The translations under genes and the position numbers were made by a program. A DNA stretch of 64,000 bases from Bradyrhizobium sp. 132 (lineage in GTDB: Bacteria > Pseudomonadota > Alphaproteobacteria > Rhizobiales > Xanthobacteraceae), in NCBI RefSeq assembly GCF_023074185.1, contig NZ_JADPKY010000078.1, positions 124,001 through 188,000 of the forward strand, read 5' to 3'. Positions within the stretch are counted from its first letter, which is position 1. Every line of letters starts with the position of its first letter. Shown here in pieces: positions 31,196 through 40,067 of the stretch. The notes below the pieces were generated by a model that was not told where the DNA came from, did no database searches, and saw nothing but the letters and a program-made list of their open reading frames with translations.

Positions 31196-32167
31196 ATGAA
31201 ACGCTTTCGGTTCAATCAGCAAGAGATCGTCTTCGCCGTCTTCGCGCTGCTGTTCCTCGTTTTTTCGATCTTCCTGCGCGGCTTTCTGACCGCCGACAAC
31301 ATGCTGACGCTGCTCCAGAACGTGGCGGTGCTCGGCATACTCGGCCTTGCCATGGCGATCGTCGTGATCGGACGCGGCATCGACATCTCGCTGATCGCAG
31401 CCCTCGCGGTGCCGCCGGGGCTGGTGCTGCAGATGGTGCAGAACGGTCATTCGCTGCCGGCCTCGCTGCTGGCCGCAGTGCTGCTCACGATTGCCTTCGG
31501 CCTCATCAACGGCTGGCTGATTGCCTATGCGGAGGTCCCCTCGCTATTTGCGACACTCGCAACCGGCCTGCTGCTCGCCGGGCTCGGGCAGACCGCATTG
31601 TTTCAGCTCGACGTCGTGCAGTGGAGCCCCGGCATGGACGGCTTCGAGCGGCTCGGACAAGGCACCATCCTCGGCATTCCAACATCAATCGTGATGTTCG
31701 CGCTCGCCTGTATCGCAGTCTCTTTCCTGCTGCGCCAGACGCGCTGGGGAGCCTATATCTATGCAATCGGCGATAACCCTTACGCCGCGCGTGTCACCGG
31801 CATTCCCTCCCGGCCGATCATCGTGCTGCAATATGTCGTCGCCGCCCTGATCGGCTGCTTTGCCGGTCTGGTAATGGCCGCATCCGTTAATTCAATGCCG
31901 ACCCGCATCTTCAACTCGACGCTCATCTACGACGTCATCCTGGTCGTCGTGCTTGGCGGCATCGGGCTATCCGGCGGCCGCGGCGGCGTGCTGAACGTCG
32001 TGATCGGCACGCTCGTGATCGGCACGATGCTCAACGGCATGACCATCATGGACATTTCCTACGCCGGACAGAATCTCATCAAGGGCGTGGTCCTGCTGCT
32101 CGCCGTCATCACGGACTCTTTCTTGAATCCGCGCAACGAAGAAACGGCACAGCAAGGCGACATCTGA
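31196..32167 (+). CDS. Ribose-type ABC transporter permease (RbsC family)
   Basis: A 323-residue membrane protein with about 8-10 hydrophobic segments. The RbsC-family signature is seen in VVIGRGIDISLIAALAVPPG and near the C-terminus VVLGGIGLSGGRGGVLNVV. It forms one half of the channel; the second permease is the fused protein at 33313-35436. A GGGG site precedes the ATG. It is followed by a small tandem repeat and the binding-protein gene. Confidence 0.9.
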   Translation: MKRFRFNQQEIVFAVFALLFLVFSIFLRGFLTADNMLTLLQNVAVLGILGLAMAIVVIGRGIDISLIAALAVPPGLVLQMVQNGHSLPASLLAAVLLTIAFGLINGWLIAYAEVPSLFATLATGLLLAGLGQTALFQLDVVQWSPGMDGFERLGQGTILGIPTSIVMFALACIAVSFLLRQTRWGAYIYAIGDNPYAARVTGIPSRPIIVLQYVVAALIGCFAGLVMAASVNSMPTRIFNSTLIYDVILVVVLGGIGLSGGRGGVLNVVIGTLVIGTMLNGMTIMDISYAGQNLIKGVVLLLAVITDSFLNPRNEETAQQGDI

Positions 32168-32174
32168 ACGACCC

Positions 32175-32198
32175 AACGAGAACGACAACGAGAACGAC
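32175..32198 (+). repeat. Tandem 12-bp repeat in the binding-protein leader
   Basis: AACGAGAACGAC occurs twice in a row just before the ribosome site of the binding-protein gene. It is purine-rich and lies in the 53-base gap after the permease stop. It may be a neutral slippage product or keep the leader unstructured. Confidence 0.7.
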
Positions 32199-32220
32199 AA
32201 CTATAACCGAGGAGGAAGCA

Positions 32221-33237
32221 ATGAAACATTTCGGCAGCCCGACAAAGGCGACCGTGGCCGCACTGGGTCTCGCGGCAATGACCGTACCGGCCCTGGCCCA
32301 ACAGGGCCTGGACGAGCCGTTCCAGAAGCCGTTCAAGGAAGCCCTGGCCGGCAAGACCGTAGCCTATGTTCCGGTTGCCATGAACTTCGACCTCACCGAA
32401 GGCTGGTATGCCGGCCTGAAGAAGGAGCTCGAACCGTTCGGCGTCAAGTTCGTGATCCGCGATGCCAACTGGAATACCAATGCCGGTGCGCAGGCCGTCA
32501 CGTCGCTGATCTCGGAGAAGCCGGCGGTGATCGTGGTCCAAAATCCGGACGTGCAGACCTACGCCAAGCTGCTGCAGCGCGCCGAGAACGAAGGCATCTA
32601 CGTCATCCAGATCAACATGGGCTCGGCCTACCGGAGCTCGGCCTTCGTCGGCGCCAACTGGGTCGAGATCGGCGAACGCCAGACCGAAGCCGTGGTCAAG
32701 GCCTGCGAGGGCAAGTCGAACAAGGTTGCGATCATCCAGGGGGCGCTGTCGGCGGCAGCGAGCGCCTATACGCTGAAAGGCGTCGAGAACGTGCTCGCCA
32801 AGCATCCCGAGGTCAAGGTGGTGTCCAGCCAAGCCGCCGATTGGGACGCGGCCAAGGCCAAGGCGATCACGCAAACGGTGCTGAAGCAGAATCCCGATCT
32901 CTGCGGCATCGTCGGCTTCTGGGACGGCATGGATATCGGCACCGCGGCGGCCGTCAAGGAAGCAGGCCTCACCGGAAAGGTGTTCGTCGCCACCTCGGGC
33001 GGCGGCGAGCGCAAGGGCGCGTGCGAGCTGGTGAAATCAGGCGCGTTCGACCTCGACATGAGCTACGACGTACCAACCCAGGCCGCGCAGATGGCCGGCA
33101 CGATCAAATGGCTGCTGTCCTCGGGCGTCAAGCCCGGCTCGATCAAGGGCTCAGAATACACGACGTTGATTCCGATCACCAAGGAGAACGCCGATAGCCA
33201 GATGGCCTGCTGGAATCTCAGCGACCTCAAGAAATAA
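32221..33237 (+). CDS. Ribose-type periplasmic binding protein (Peripla_BP_4)
   Basis: A 338-residue protein with a signal peptide (cleavage near ALA-QQG, about residue 23) and the RbsB-like fold (KTVAYVPVAMNFDLTEGW, AVIVVQNPDVQTYAKLLQRA). A strong GAGGAGG site precedes the ATG. Its position between the two permease genes shows it is the ligand-binding subunit. The ligand is not necessarily a sugar, as the operon also encodes an acyl-CoA synthetase and lactonase-like propellers. Confidence 0.9.
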   Translation: MKHFGSPTKATVAALGLAAMTVPALAQQGLDEPFQKPFKEALAGKTVAYVPVAMNFDLTEGWYAGLKKELEPFGVKFVIRDANWNTNAGAQAVTSLISEKPAVIVVQNPDVQTYAKLLQRAENEGIYVIQINMGSAYRSSAFVGANWVEIGERQTEAVVKACEGKSNKVAIIQGALSAAASAYTLKGVENVLAKHPEVKVVSSQAADWDAAKAKAITQTVLKQNPDLCGIVGFWDGMDIGTAAAVKEAGLTGKVFVATSGGGERKGACELVKSGAFDLDMSYDVPTQAAQMAGTIKWLLSSGVKPGSIKGSEYTTLIPITKENADSQMACWNLSDLKK

Positions 33238-33258
33238 TCCCACGACACCAGACCCAAG

Positions 33259-33286
33259 CGTCCCGGGCCGCTTCGCGCCCGGGACG
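33259..33286 (+). other. GC-rich stem-loop after the binding-protein gene
   Basis: CGTCCCGGGC pairs perfectly with GCCCGGGACG around CGCTTCGC. There is no T tract, so it is more likely a messenger-stabilising hairpin, as is usual behind binding-protein genes in ABC operons, than a terminator. It would allow more binding protein than permease to be made. Confidence 0.6.
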
Positions 33287-33312
33287 TCGCTCGAAATTTG
33301 CAAGGTCCTGGA

Positions 33313-35436
33313 ATGCCGATGCGCGATACCCTGACGAGCCTACGTTACCGCTACTGGCCTGATCATCTGCTCGGTGAAATTCTGTCCAAGCGATGGACCG
33401 AGACAGCCATCCCGGTGATCCTTCTCCTGATCATTGGCCTCGCGCTCAGCCGATCCATCGACAATTTCCTGTCGCCGGCGAGCCTCGCCGACACCGCGCG
33501 CCAGGCCGGAGAGATCGGCTTCATCGCGCTCGGGCTGGCGCTGGTGGTCATCGTCGGCGGAATCGATCTTTCCGTCGGTTCAATCTTCGCGCTAACAGAT
33601 TTCTGCGCCCTCTATCTGCTCGACGTATTGGGCTGGCCGGTGCCGGCGGTGGTCGCCGCGACGCTGCTCTGCGGCGCGCTGCTTGGTGCCGTCAATGGTG
33701 TGCTGATCGGATATCTGCGGCTACGGGCCTTCATCACCACGCTGATCACGCTGATCATCTACCGCTCGGCCTACGATCTCCTGATCCAGCGCTATTCCAA
33801 CGCGATCGCGTCGTCCCTTCCCGACATTCCGTCCTGGGATTTCATCGGCGGCGGCAGTGTCTTCGGCTTTCCGACCGTGGCGCTCGTCTATATCGTGATC
33901 GCCATCTTCGGTCATATCTTCATGACGCGGTTGCGTCCGGGCTGGCACATCACCGCGATCGGCGGCTCGCGCCGTTCGGCTTACAATTCCGGCATTCCCG
34001 TCCGCCGCACCATTGCGCTCTGCTACGTCGCGAGCGGTGTGCTGACCAGCATCGGCGCGCTGTTCTTCGCGTCCCGGCTCGGCACCGTCGGCGGCGACAT
34101 CGGCGTCGGACTTGAGGTGATCGTGGTGACCGCAACGGTGCTGGGCGGCATCACGCTCGGCGGCGGCAAGGGCTCGGTGGCTAAATCAGCCGTCGGGGTG
34201 CTGATCGTACTCCTGATCACCAACGGCCTGACGACCATGAACGCGCGCGGCGGCGTCAACCGGATGGCGCTCGCCGGTATCCTGCTTGTCGCTGCCATGG
34301 TCGATATCCGCTGGCAGAAGAACCGCACACGCATCATCAGCAAAGTCTATGTCGCGCCCACTTATCACGCGCTGCCACCGCCCCCACCGACCGAAATCGG
34401 GCAAGGCGGCCCGTTCGAGCAGAACGACAAGCTGCGTAACGTCGAGCTGATCGGCCTCGGACGGATCGAGGCACCCGAAGACGTCATCCTCGATCGCCAC
34501 GACAATCTCTATGCGGGTTCGCGCCACGGTGACATCATCCGCTTTCTCGCACCGGACTATCAGAAGATGGAGGTGTTCGCCCATATCGGCGGCCAGCCGC
34601 TCGGCATGGCCTTCGACCGCGAGGACAACCTCTACATCTGCATCGGTGGCATGGGACTCTATCGCGTCAGGCCCGACGGAACGGTGGAAAAGGTGACCGA
34701 CGAGACCAACCGCAGCATGCGCTCGGTCAACGACGACAGCCGCCTGCGGCTCGCCGACGATCTCGACATCACCGACGACGGCCTCATCTTCTTCTCGGAG
34801 GCGACTGTGCGCTACGAGATGGACGAATGGCCGATCGACGGCCTCGAGGCGCGCGGCAACGGACGCATCATTTCCTACGACACCAAGACCGGCACGACAC
34901 GCACGGAGCTGCGCGGCCTCAAATTCCCGAACGGCATCTGCGTCGCCAGCGACGGCCAGTCGATCCTGTTTGCCGAAACGTTCGGCTGCTCGATCAAGCG
35001 CTATTGGTTCGCGGGACCGAAGAAGGATGCCATCGAGGTGGTGATGGACAATTTGCCGGGCTACCCTGACAACATCAACCTGGCCTCGGATGGCAATTAC
35101 TGGCTGGCGCTGGTCGGCATGCGCAGCCCCTCGCTCGACCTCGCCTGGAAAATGCCTGGCTTCCGGCGACGCATGGCCAAACGCGTGCCCGTGGATGAGT
35201 GGCTGTTCCCCAACATCAACACAGGCTGCGTGGTCAAGTTCAACGAGCAGGGCAAGATCGTCGAATCGCTCTGGGATCTGCGCGGCGAAAACCATCCGAT
35301 GATCACCTCGATGCGCGAGCATCGCGGCTATCTCTATCTGGGCGGCATCCTCAACAACCGGATCGGCCGCTACAAGCTCGACAACGCCGATCCGAACTTC
35401 GTCCAATACGACAAGAGGTGGGGAAAGCAATCGTGA
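33313..35436 (+). CDS. ABC permease (RbsC type) fused to an SMP-30/strictosidine-synthase-like beta-propeller
   Basis: A single 707-residue reading frame. Residues 1 to about 340 are a complete RbsC permease (VIVGGIDLSVGSIFALTDF, TATVLGGITLGGGKGSVAK). A proline-rich linker (LPPPPPTEIG) lies near residue 353. Residues 370-700 form a six-bladed propeller of the gluconolactonase type (EAPEDVILDRHDNLYAG, GLKFPNGICVASDGQSILFA). RbsC proteins end in the cytoplasm, so the propeller should be cytoplasmic. ATG 33313 was chosen over an upstream TTG. It overlaps the next gene by GTGA. Confidence 0.88.
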   Translation: MPMRDTLTSLRYRYWPDHLLGEILSKRWTETAIPVILLLIIGLALSRSIDNFLSPASLADTARQAGEIGFIALGLALVVIVGGIDLSVGSIFALTDFCALYLLDVLGWPVPAVVAATLLCGALLGAVNGVLIGYLRLRAFITTLITLIIYRSAYDLLIQRYSNAIASSLPDIPSWDFIGGGSVFGFPTVALVYIVIAIFGHIFMTRLRPGWHITAIGGSRRSAYNSGIPVRRTIALCYVASGVLTSIGALFFASRLGTVGGDIGVGLEVIVVTATVLGGITLGGGKGSVAKSAVGVLIVLLITNGLTTMNARGGVNRMALAGILLVAAMVDIRWQKNRTRIISKVYVAPTYHALPPPPPTEIGQGGPFEQNDKLRNVELIGLGRIEAPEDVILDRHDNLYAGSRHGDIIRFLAPDYQKMEVFAHIGGQPLGMAFDREDNLYICIGGMGLYRVRPDGTVEKVTDETNRSMRSVNDDSRLRLADDLDITDDGLIFFSEATVRYEMDEWPIDGLEARGNGRIISYDTKTGTTRTELRGLKFPNGICVASDGQSILFAETFGCSIKRYWFAGPKKDAIEVVMDNLPGYPDNINLASDGNYWLALVGMRSPSLDLAWKMPGFRRRMAKRVPVDEWLFPNINTGCVVKFNEQGKIVESLWDLRGENHPMITSMREHRGYLYLGGILNNRIGRYKLDNADPNFVQYDKRWGKQS

Positions 35437-36530
35437 TCGCGGCTGTCAGGGAGTTCGCCAACCGCTTTCTCGGGCGGGGCGACGCCACCATCACCGTGCC
35501 GTCCTTTGACGGCGCATTGAAGCCCAACCAGAAGCTGGAATCGGCGGAGATCTTGCTGACCTGCGAAGCGCCCGAGGACATCGCCACCGATGGAAGCAAG
35601 CTTTTCATTGCGGATGGTCCGCGCTTGATGCGCCTGGATGGCGTCTCGGCATTAGAGGTCCGTAGCTTCGATCGGCCTATCTCGGCCCTGTGTACTCTTC
35701 CCGGCGGCGGCCTCGCAGTCGCGCTCGGAGGGCGCGAGGTGCATCTCTACGCAAACGCTGCGGCCGAGCAGCCAGGCACGACGTTTGCCGATAGCGCGTT
35801 CAACGCCATCAACGCGCTCGCGCTCGCGGACGACAATACGCTCATTGCGACTGACGGCTCCACAACATGCGGCGTCGACGACTGGGCGCGCGACCTGATG
35901 GAGCTCAACCGGAGCGGCCGCGTGTTCAGGCTGGATCCCGGCAGCAAAGCCGTGACGCCGCTGGCGCAAGGGCTCGGCCATGCCTTCGGCGCTTGCGCGC
36001 ATGGCCATGGCGTGCTGGTCAGCGAGAGCTGGCGTCACCGCCTCGTCCTGGTGGCGCCGGGCGCTGCACCGCAGACAATGCTTGCTCACCTTCCCGTCTA
36101 TCCATCGCGGCTGGCGAAGGCCTCGGGCGGCGGCTACTGGCTGACGGCCTTCACCGCGCGCACCCAGCTCATCGAGTTCGTGCTGCGCGAGCCGGCCTAC
36201 CGGCGACGGATGATGGCCGAAATCGATCCAGAGTACTGGGTCGCGCCGCGCCTGCGCTCCGGCCTCTCGTTCAAGGAGCCGATGCAGGGCGCGCATATCA
36301 AGACCATGGGCGTGATCAAGCCGTGGGCGCCGCCGCGCTCCTATGGGCTAGTCATCCGGCTCGACGCCGACGGCCAGCCGCTTTACTCGCTGCACAGCCG
36401 GGTCGACGGCGTCAATCACGGCGTCGTTGCGGCGATCGAGATGGGCGACGATCTCGTCCTGATCGCCAAGGGGCCGGGCCGCGTCCTGAGATTGCCCCTC
36501 GCCGGCCTTGCCGAGGAGTTTGGTTCATGA
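35433..36530 (+). CDS. SMP-30/strictosidine-synthase-like beta-propeller protein
   Basis: A 365-residue protein related to the propeller part of the upstream fusion (shared REPAYRRRMM / PGFRRRMAK element, CEAPEDIATDGSKLFIAD start, DGVNHGVVAAIEMGDDL). There is no signal peptide, so it is cytoplasmic. The GTG start overlaps the fusion stop (GTGA) and its stop overlaps the ATPase start (ATGA), giving tight coupling. Members hydrolyse lactones or esters, or have lost activity; which applies here is unknown. Confidence 0.82.
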   Translation: MIAAVREFANRFLGRGDATITVPSFDGALKPNQKLESAEILLTCEAPEDIATDGSKLFIADGPRLMRLDGVSALEVRSFDRPISALCTLPGGGLAVALGGREVHLYANAAAEQPGTTFADSAFNAINALALADDNTLIATDGSTTCGVDDWARDLMELNRSGRVFRLDPGSKAVTPLAQGLGHAFGACAHGHGVLVSESWRHRLVLVAPGAAPQTMLAHLPVYPSRLAKASGGGYWLTAFTARTQLIEFVLREPAYRRRMMAEIDPEYWVAPRLRSGLSFKEPMQGAHIKTMGVIKPWAPPRSYGLVIRLDADGQPLYSLHSRVDGVNHGVVAAIEMGDDLVLIAKGPGRVLRLPLAGLAEEFGS

Positions 36531-38023
36531 GCGACATCATGCTCTCGCTGCGCAAGGCCACAAAACTCTACGCCGGCGTGCCCGCCATCAACGGGGTCGA
36601 CTTCGACCTCCGCCGCGGCGAGATTCACGCACTGGTCGGCGAGAACGGCGCCGGCAAGTCGACCCTGACCAAGGTGATGGCGGGCGTGGTGACGCTGACC
36701 TCAGGCGCCATGACGGTTGACGGCGTCGACGTCGCACCGAGGACGCCGCTGGAGGCGCGCAATCTAGGCATCGCCATGGTGTTCCAGGAGAACAGCCTGG
36801 TGCCGACTATGACGGTCGCGCAGAACCTGTTTCTTGGGCAGGAGCAGTTTTACAACCGCCTGCGCGGCATCTACATCGCCGCACAACAGTTCTTGCAATC
36901 GCTCAATTTCGACGTCACGCCGACTGCGACCGTGAGCGGCCTTGGAGCTGCCAAGAAGCAAATGGTGGAGATCGCGCGCGCGGTTCTGCACCGCGCCAAG
37001 GTCATCATCTTCGACGAGCCGACCGCATCGCTGACGCCGGAAGAGAAGAAATACTTCTTCGACCTCGTCCGTGATCTCAAGAAGCGCGGCGTCTCGATCG
37101 TCTTCATCTCGCACGCCCTCGAAGAGGCCCTGCTGCTCGCCGACCGCATCACGGTACTGCGCGACGGCAAGCATGTCGTGACCGACGACGCCGCAAAATT
37201 CGACCGTGCCGCAATCGTGCAGGCCATGGTCGGACGCGACCTTTCCAACACGCTCTACGGCGCAAGGAAAAGTAACGTGCGGCCGGCCGGTGCGCGCGTG
37301 CTCACGGTGCAGAACTTGAAGATGGCGCCGATGGTGAAGAACAATTCACTGTCGGTGTTCGCGGGACAGATCACCGGCGTGTTCGGCCTGGTCGGCGCGG
37401 GGCGCACCGAAACCTTCAAGATCGTCTCCGGCGTGCTCAAGCGCGACTTCTTCCACGGCGGAGAAATCCTGCTGCACGACAAGCCGGTGCGCTACCGGGT
37501 ACCGGCGCCGGCGGTCAAGGCCGGCATCGCCTATGTCACGGAGGATCGCAAGGTCGAGGGTTTCTTCGAGACGTCCTCGATCGCGCGCAACATTTATCTC
37601 GGCCTGCTGTCGAAATTCCCCAAGGGCCGCATGATGCTGTCGCGGCGGGAAACCGAGACGGTCGGCAAGCGCTGGATCAAGAAACTTGGGGTGCGCGCCA
37701 TCGGCGACCACGGCAAGGTGGTCGAGCTCTCCGGCGGCAATCAGCAGAAGGTCGTGATCGCAAAATCGCTGGTGCAGGAGCCGGACCTGATCATCTTCGA
37801 CGAGCCGACGCGCGGCGTCGACGTCGGCGCCATCGTCGAGATCCACGAGCTGATCAACCAGCTTGCCGACGAGGGCAAGGCGGTCGTGGTCATCTCGTCC
37901 TATCTGCCCGAGATCATGGCCCTTTCCGACCGGATCCTGGTCTCACGCCAGGGCAAGGTTGTGGAGGAATTCTCCGCGCAGGACGCGACTGAGGAGAGGA
38001 TCATGTACGCGGCTATCCACTGA
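36527..38023 (+). CDS. Ribose-type ABC transporter ATPase with two nucleotide-binding domains
   Basis: A 498-residue RbsA-like ATPase. The first domain has Walker A GENGAGKST and Walker B IIFDEPTAS, with a degenerate signature (SGLGAAKKQMVEIARA). The second has the usual altered Walker A (GLVGAGRTE), a canonical signature LSGGNQQKV and IIFDEPTRGVDVG. This asymmetry is normal for the family. The ATG overlaps the preceding stop. It ends the transporter operon; the DUF2059 gene converges 10 bases later. Confidence 0.92.
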   Translation: MSDIMLSLRKATKLYAGVPAINGVDFDLRRGEIHALVGENGAGKSTLTKVMAGVVTLTSGAMTVDGVDVAPRTPLEARNLGIAMVFQENSLVPTMTVAQNLFLGQEQFYNRLRGIYIAAQQFLQSLNFDVTPTATVSGLGAAKKQMVEIARAVLHRAKVIIFDEPTASLTPEEKKYFFDLVRDLKKRGVSIVFISHALEEALLLADRITVLRDGKHVVTDDAAKFDRAAIVQAMVGRDLSNTLYGARKSNVRPAGARVLTVQNLKMAPMVKNNSLSVFAGQITGVFGLVGAGRTETFKIVSGVLKRDFFHGGEILLHDKPVRYRVPAPAVKAGIAYVTEDRKVEGFFETSSIARNIYLGLLSKFPKGRMMLSRRETETVGKRWIKKLGVRAIGDHGKVVELSGGNQQKVVIAKSLVQEPDLIIFDEPTRGVDVGAIVEIHELINQLADEGKAVVVISSYLPEIMALSDRILVSRQGKVVEEFSAQDATEERIMYAAIH

Positions 38024-38032
38024 GAGAGCTGT

Positions 38033-38521
38033 CTACAGCTTGTGCCCCTTCTGGCGCAGCGCCTCGATCAGGCGCTGCTTTAACTCGTCGGCAGCCTTCT
38101 GGCTGACGGCCTGGCCGATCTGCGCGCTTGCCTGCGCCAGCGCATCGGACTTCTCCAGAAACTTCTTCCCGGCCGGCTGGGCATAGAAGGCCTCGATCTG
38201 GCGCAGCTCGTCGATGCTGAAGCCTTGGGCATAGAGGGCGGCGACCTGGTCGACCATCGAGGTCAGCGCCGGGGTGTAGATCTCGGAGCCGGGTGCCGTC
38301 ATCGCGTCATAGTCGCGCTCGATCTCCGGCCTGTCCTGCGCGACCACGGGCCGGAGCTTGAGCAGAAGCTGCGGCAACAGCGCGCGATATTGATCCGCGA
38401 TCTTCAAGGTGACCACGAGCTTGCGCGCCGCGCTCATCGCCTCCGGCGAGGGTGCTTGGGCCGCGGCGTCACTGATCAGGAGCAGGAGGGCGCCGGCGAT
38501 CGTCAACAAACGTCTGGACAT
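38033..38521 (-). CDS. DUF2059 secreted protein
   Basis: A 162-residue protein with a signal peptide (RLLTIAGALLLLISDAAA, cleavage about residue 21) and the helical DUF2059 domain near the C-terminus (YAQGFSIDELRQIEAFYAQP, GKKFLEKSDALAQAS). It is predicted to be periplasmic, and function is unknown. ATG 38521 is 33 bases after the OpgC gene on the same strand; a much longer reading frame through that gene is a shadow. Confidence 0.85.
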   Translation of the reverse strand: MSRRLLTIAGALLLLISDAAAQAPSPEAMSAARKLVVTLKIADQYRALLPQLLLKLRPVVAQDRPEIERDYDAMTAPGSEIYTPALTSMVDQVAALYAQGFSIDELRQIEAFYAQPAGKKFLEKSDALAQASAQIGQAVSQKAADELKQRLIEALRQKGHKL

Positions 38522-38553
38522 GAACCTCTCCACGAGATGCAGGCTGGCGATGC

Positions 38554-39756
38554 TCAACGACCGGCAGTTGCCGCCGGCGCGGTCTGCAATGTGGCGTCGG
38601 CCTCCTCGACCTCCGTCACCTTCACGAACAGGTTCGGCACTCGTCTGGCCCGGTCGAGCAGCCAGGCGGCTGCGATCATGATGATGATGCCGACGGCGGA
38701 GACCGCGAGCTGCTCCCAGACGCCCTTGGTGTATTGCGTCAGGATCCAGTGCGCCGAGAACGACAGGAATACGCCCAGGCAGAAGATCGGCAGCGAATGC
38801 CGGCCACACAGGATGACGGGCCTCAGCCAGGGCCCGTGCAGCGCCCGCCATTTGCGCGAGACGAATTGCGTCACCCACATCGCCAGCGCCAGGAAATGCG
38901 TGAAGCGCAGCATGTCGAGATCGGTCTTGTCGATCGGGTAGATCGCCTTGATCATCCATTTCGGGACCAGGGCTTCGAGCGCAGGGACATGCCAGGTCAT
39001 CACGATCAGCAGCGCGAAGGCGAGCCAGGCCACGGCCAGCCCCATCGCCGCTTTCGACCACACCCATGTCGCGACCTTGTCGATCTGGCCGATGCCGCAC
39101 CAGGCCGCAAACACGAACATCAGCTGCCAGCAGAACGGGTTGAAGTACCAGGTCGTGCCGGGCGGATAGGAGGCGACGTTCCAGTCGAACCAGCGCGACA
39201 GCGCATAAAGCACCACCGACGTCGCGAGTGTCAGGTTCGGCCGGCGCACCAGGCACCAGACGATGAAGGGCGCGACGAACACCAGCGTGATGTAGAGCGG
39301 CAGCACGTCGAGATTGACCGGCTTGTATTTCAAGAGGATCGCCTGGCCGATCAGCTCGTCCGGATGCGACAGGAAATTGAACACGTTGAACTCGTGCTCG
39401 TACATCGGATTGTCGAAGCGGCGCGCGGTGCGGGCGATCTGCGCCGTGAACAGCAGGAACAGCATGATGTGAGCGACATACATCTCGGCCGCGCGCCGCC
39501 ACAGCCGCTTCAGCGCCGCGAGAAACCAGCCGCCTGCGACGATCGGGCCGTAGATCCAGCCGACCAGATAGCCGGAGATGAAGACGAAAAACTCCGCGGC
39601 GTCGCTGAAGCCGTAATTGCGCAAGGTCAGCCAAGCCACGACGTCGTGCGGGATGTGGTCGAGGAAGATCATCCACAATCCGATGCCGCGGAAGAGATCG
39701 AGCCGCAAATCGCGTTCGACCGGCGCAAGCAGCGCTGACTGGTCCCGTGTGATCAT
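38554..39756 (-). CDS. opgC: OpgC-domain membrane acyltransferase
   Basis: A 400-residue membrane protein with about ten hydrophobic segments. It starts with the family's typical RDLRLDLFRGIGLWMIFLDH (a charged start leading into helix 1) and has ALAMWVTQFVSRKW and HSLPIFCLGVFLSF near the C-terminus. OpgC proteins add succinyl groups to periplasmic glucans in osmoadaptation; in rhizobia related proteins may modify cyclic beta-glucans. Substrate is family-based inference. Confidence 0.85.
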   Translation of the reverse strand: MITRDQSALLAPVERDLRLDLFRGIGLWMIFLDHIPHDVVAWLTLRNYGFSDAAEFFVFISGYLVGWIYGPIVAGGWFLAALKRLWRRAAEMYVAHIMLFLLFTAQIARTARRFDNPMYEHEFNVFNFLSHPDELIGQAILLKYKPVNLDVLPLYITLVFVAPFIVWCLVRRPNLTLATSVVLYALSRWFDWNVASYPPGTTWYFNPFCWQLMFVFAAWCGIGQIDKVATWVWSKAAMGLAVAWLAFALLIVMTWHVPALEALVPKWMIKAIYPIDKTDLDMLRFTHFLALAMWVTQFVSRKWRALHGPWLRPVILCGRHSLPIFCLGVFLSFSAHWILTQYTKGVWEQLAVSAVGIIIMIAAAWLLDRARRVPNLFVKVTEVEEADATLQTAPAATAGR

Positions 39757-40067
39757 GGCCCCGCCTCGTTCAGTGGGCGTCGCGCCGTCGCGGCGCCGGA
39801 AAATCGGATGCTAAAAAACTTGAATCGAAATGTCGCCTGCCCCTGCGGCTAGGACCGACGGTAGCCGACCTTGCTGTGCGCGCAAGAGGCTTTCATCAAA
39901 GCGAGCCGCACAAGCATGCCGTCTCTGCGTTGCACAATGGGAGACCCTTCAAAAAAAGGCGAAAACAACCCCATGCACAGTAGCTAAACCCTCGCGTCGC
40001 CTGCCGAATTTATTTGACGCGTCGGGCAGATTTCGGCTGCGGCGGCCGATCCAACCGGGAGCAGAGT
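39757..40067. other. 311-bp intergenic region
   Basis: This region lies between the opgC start and the 3' end of the cyclase gene, both on the minus strand. It contains GC-rich and A-rich patches (AAAAAA runs near 39816 and 39954) and no gene or strong hairpin that I could support. It should hold the opgC promoter. Confidence 0.5.
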
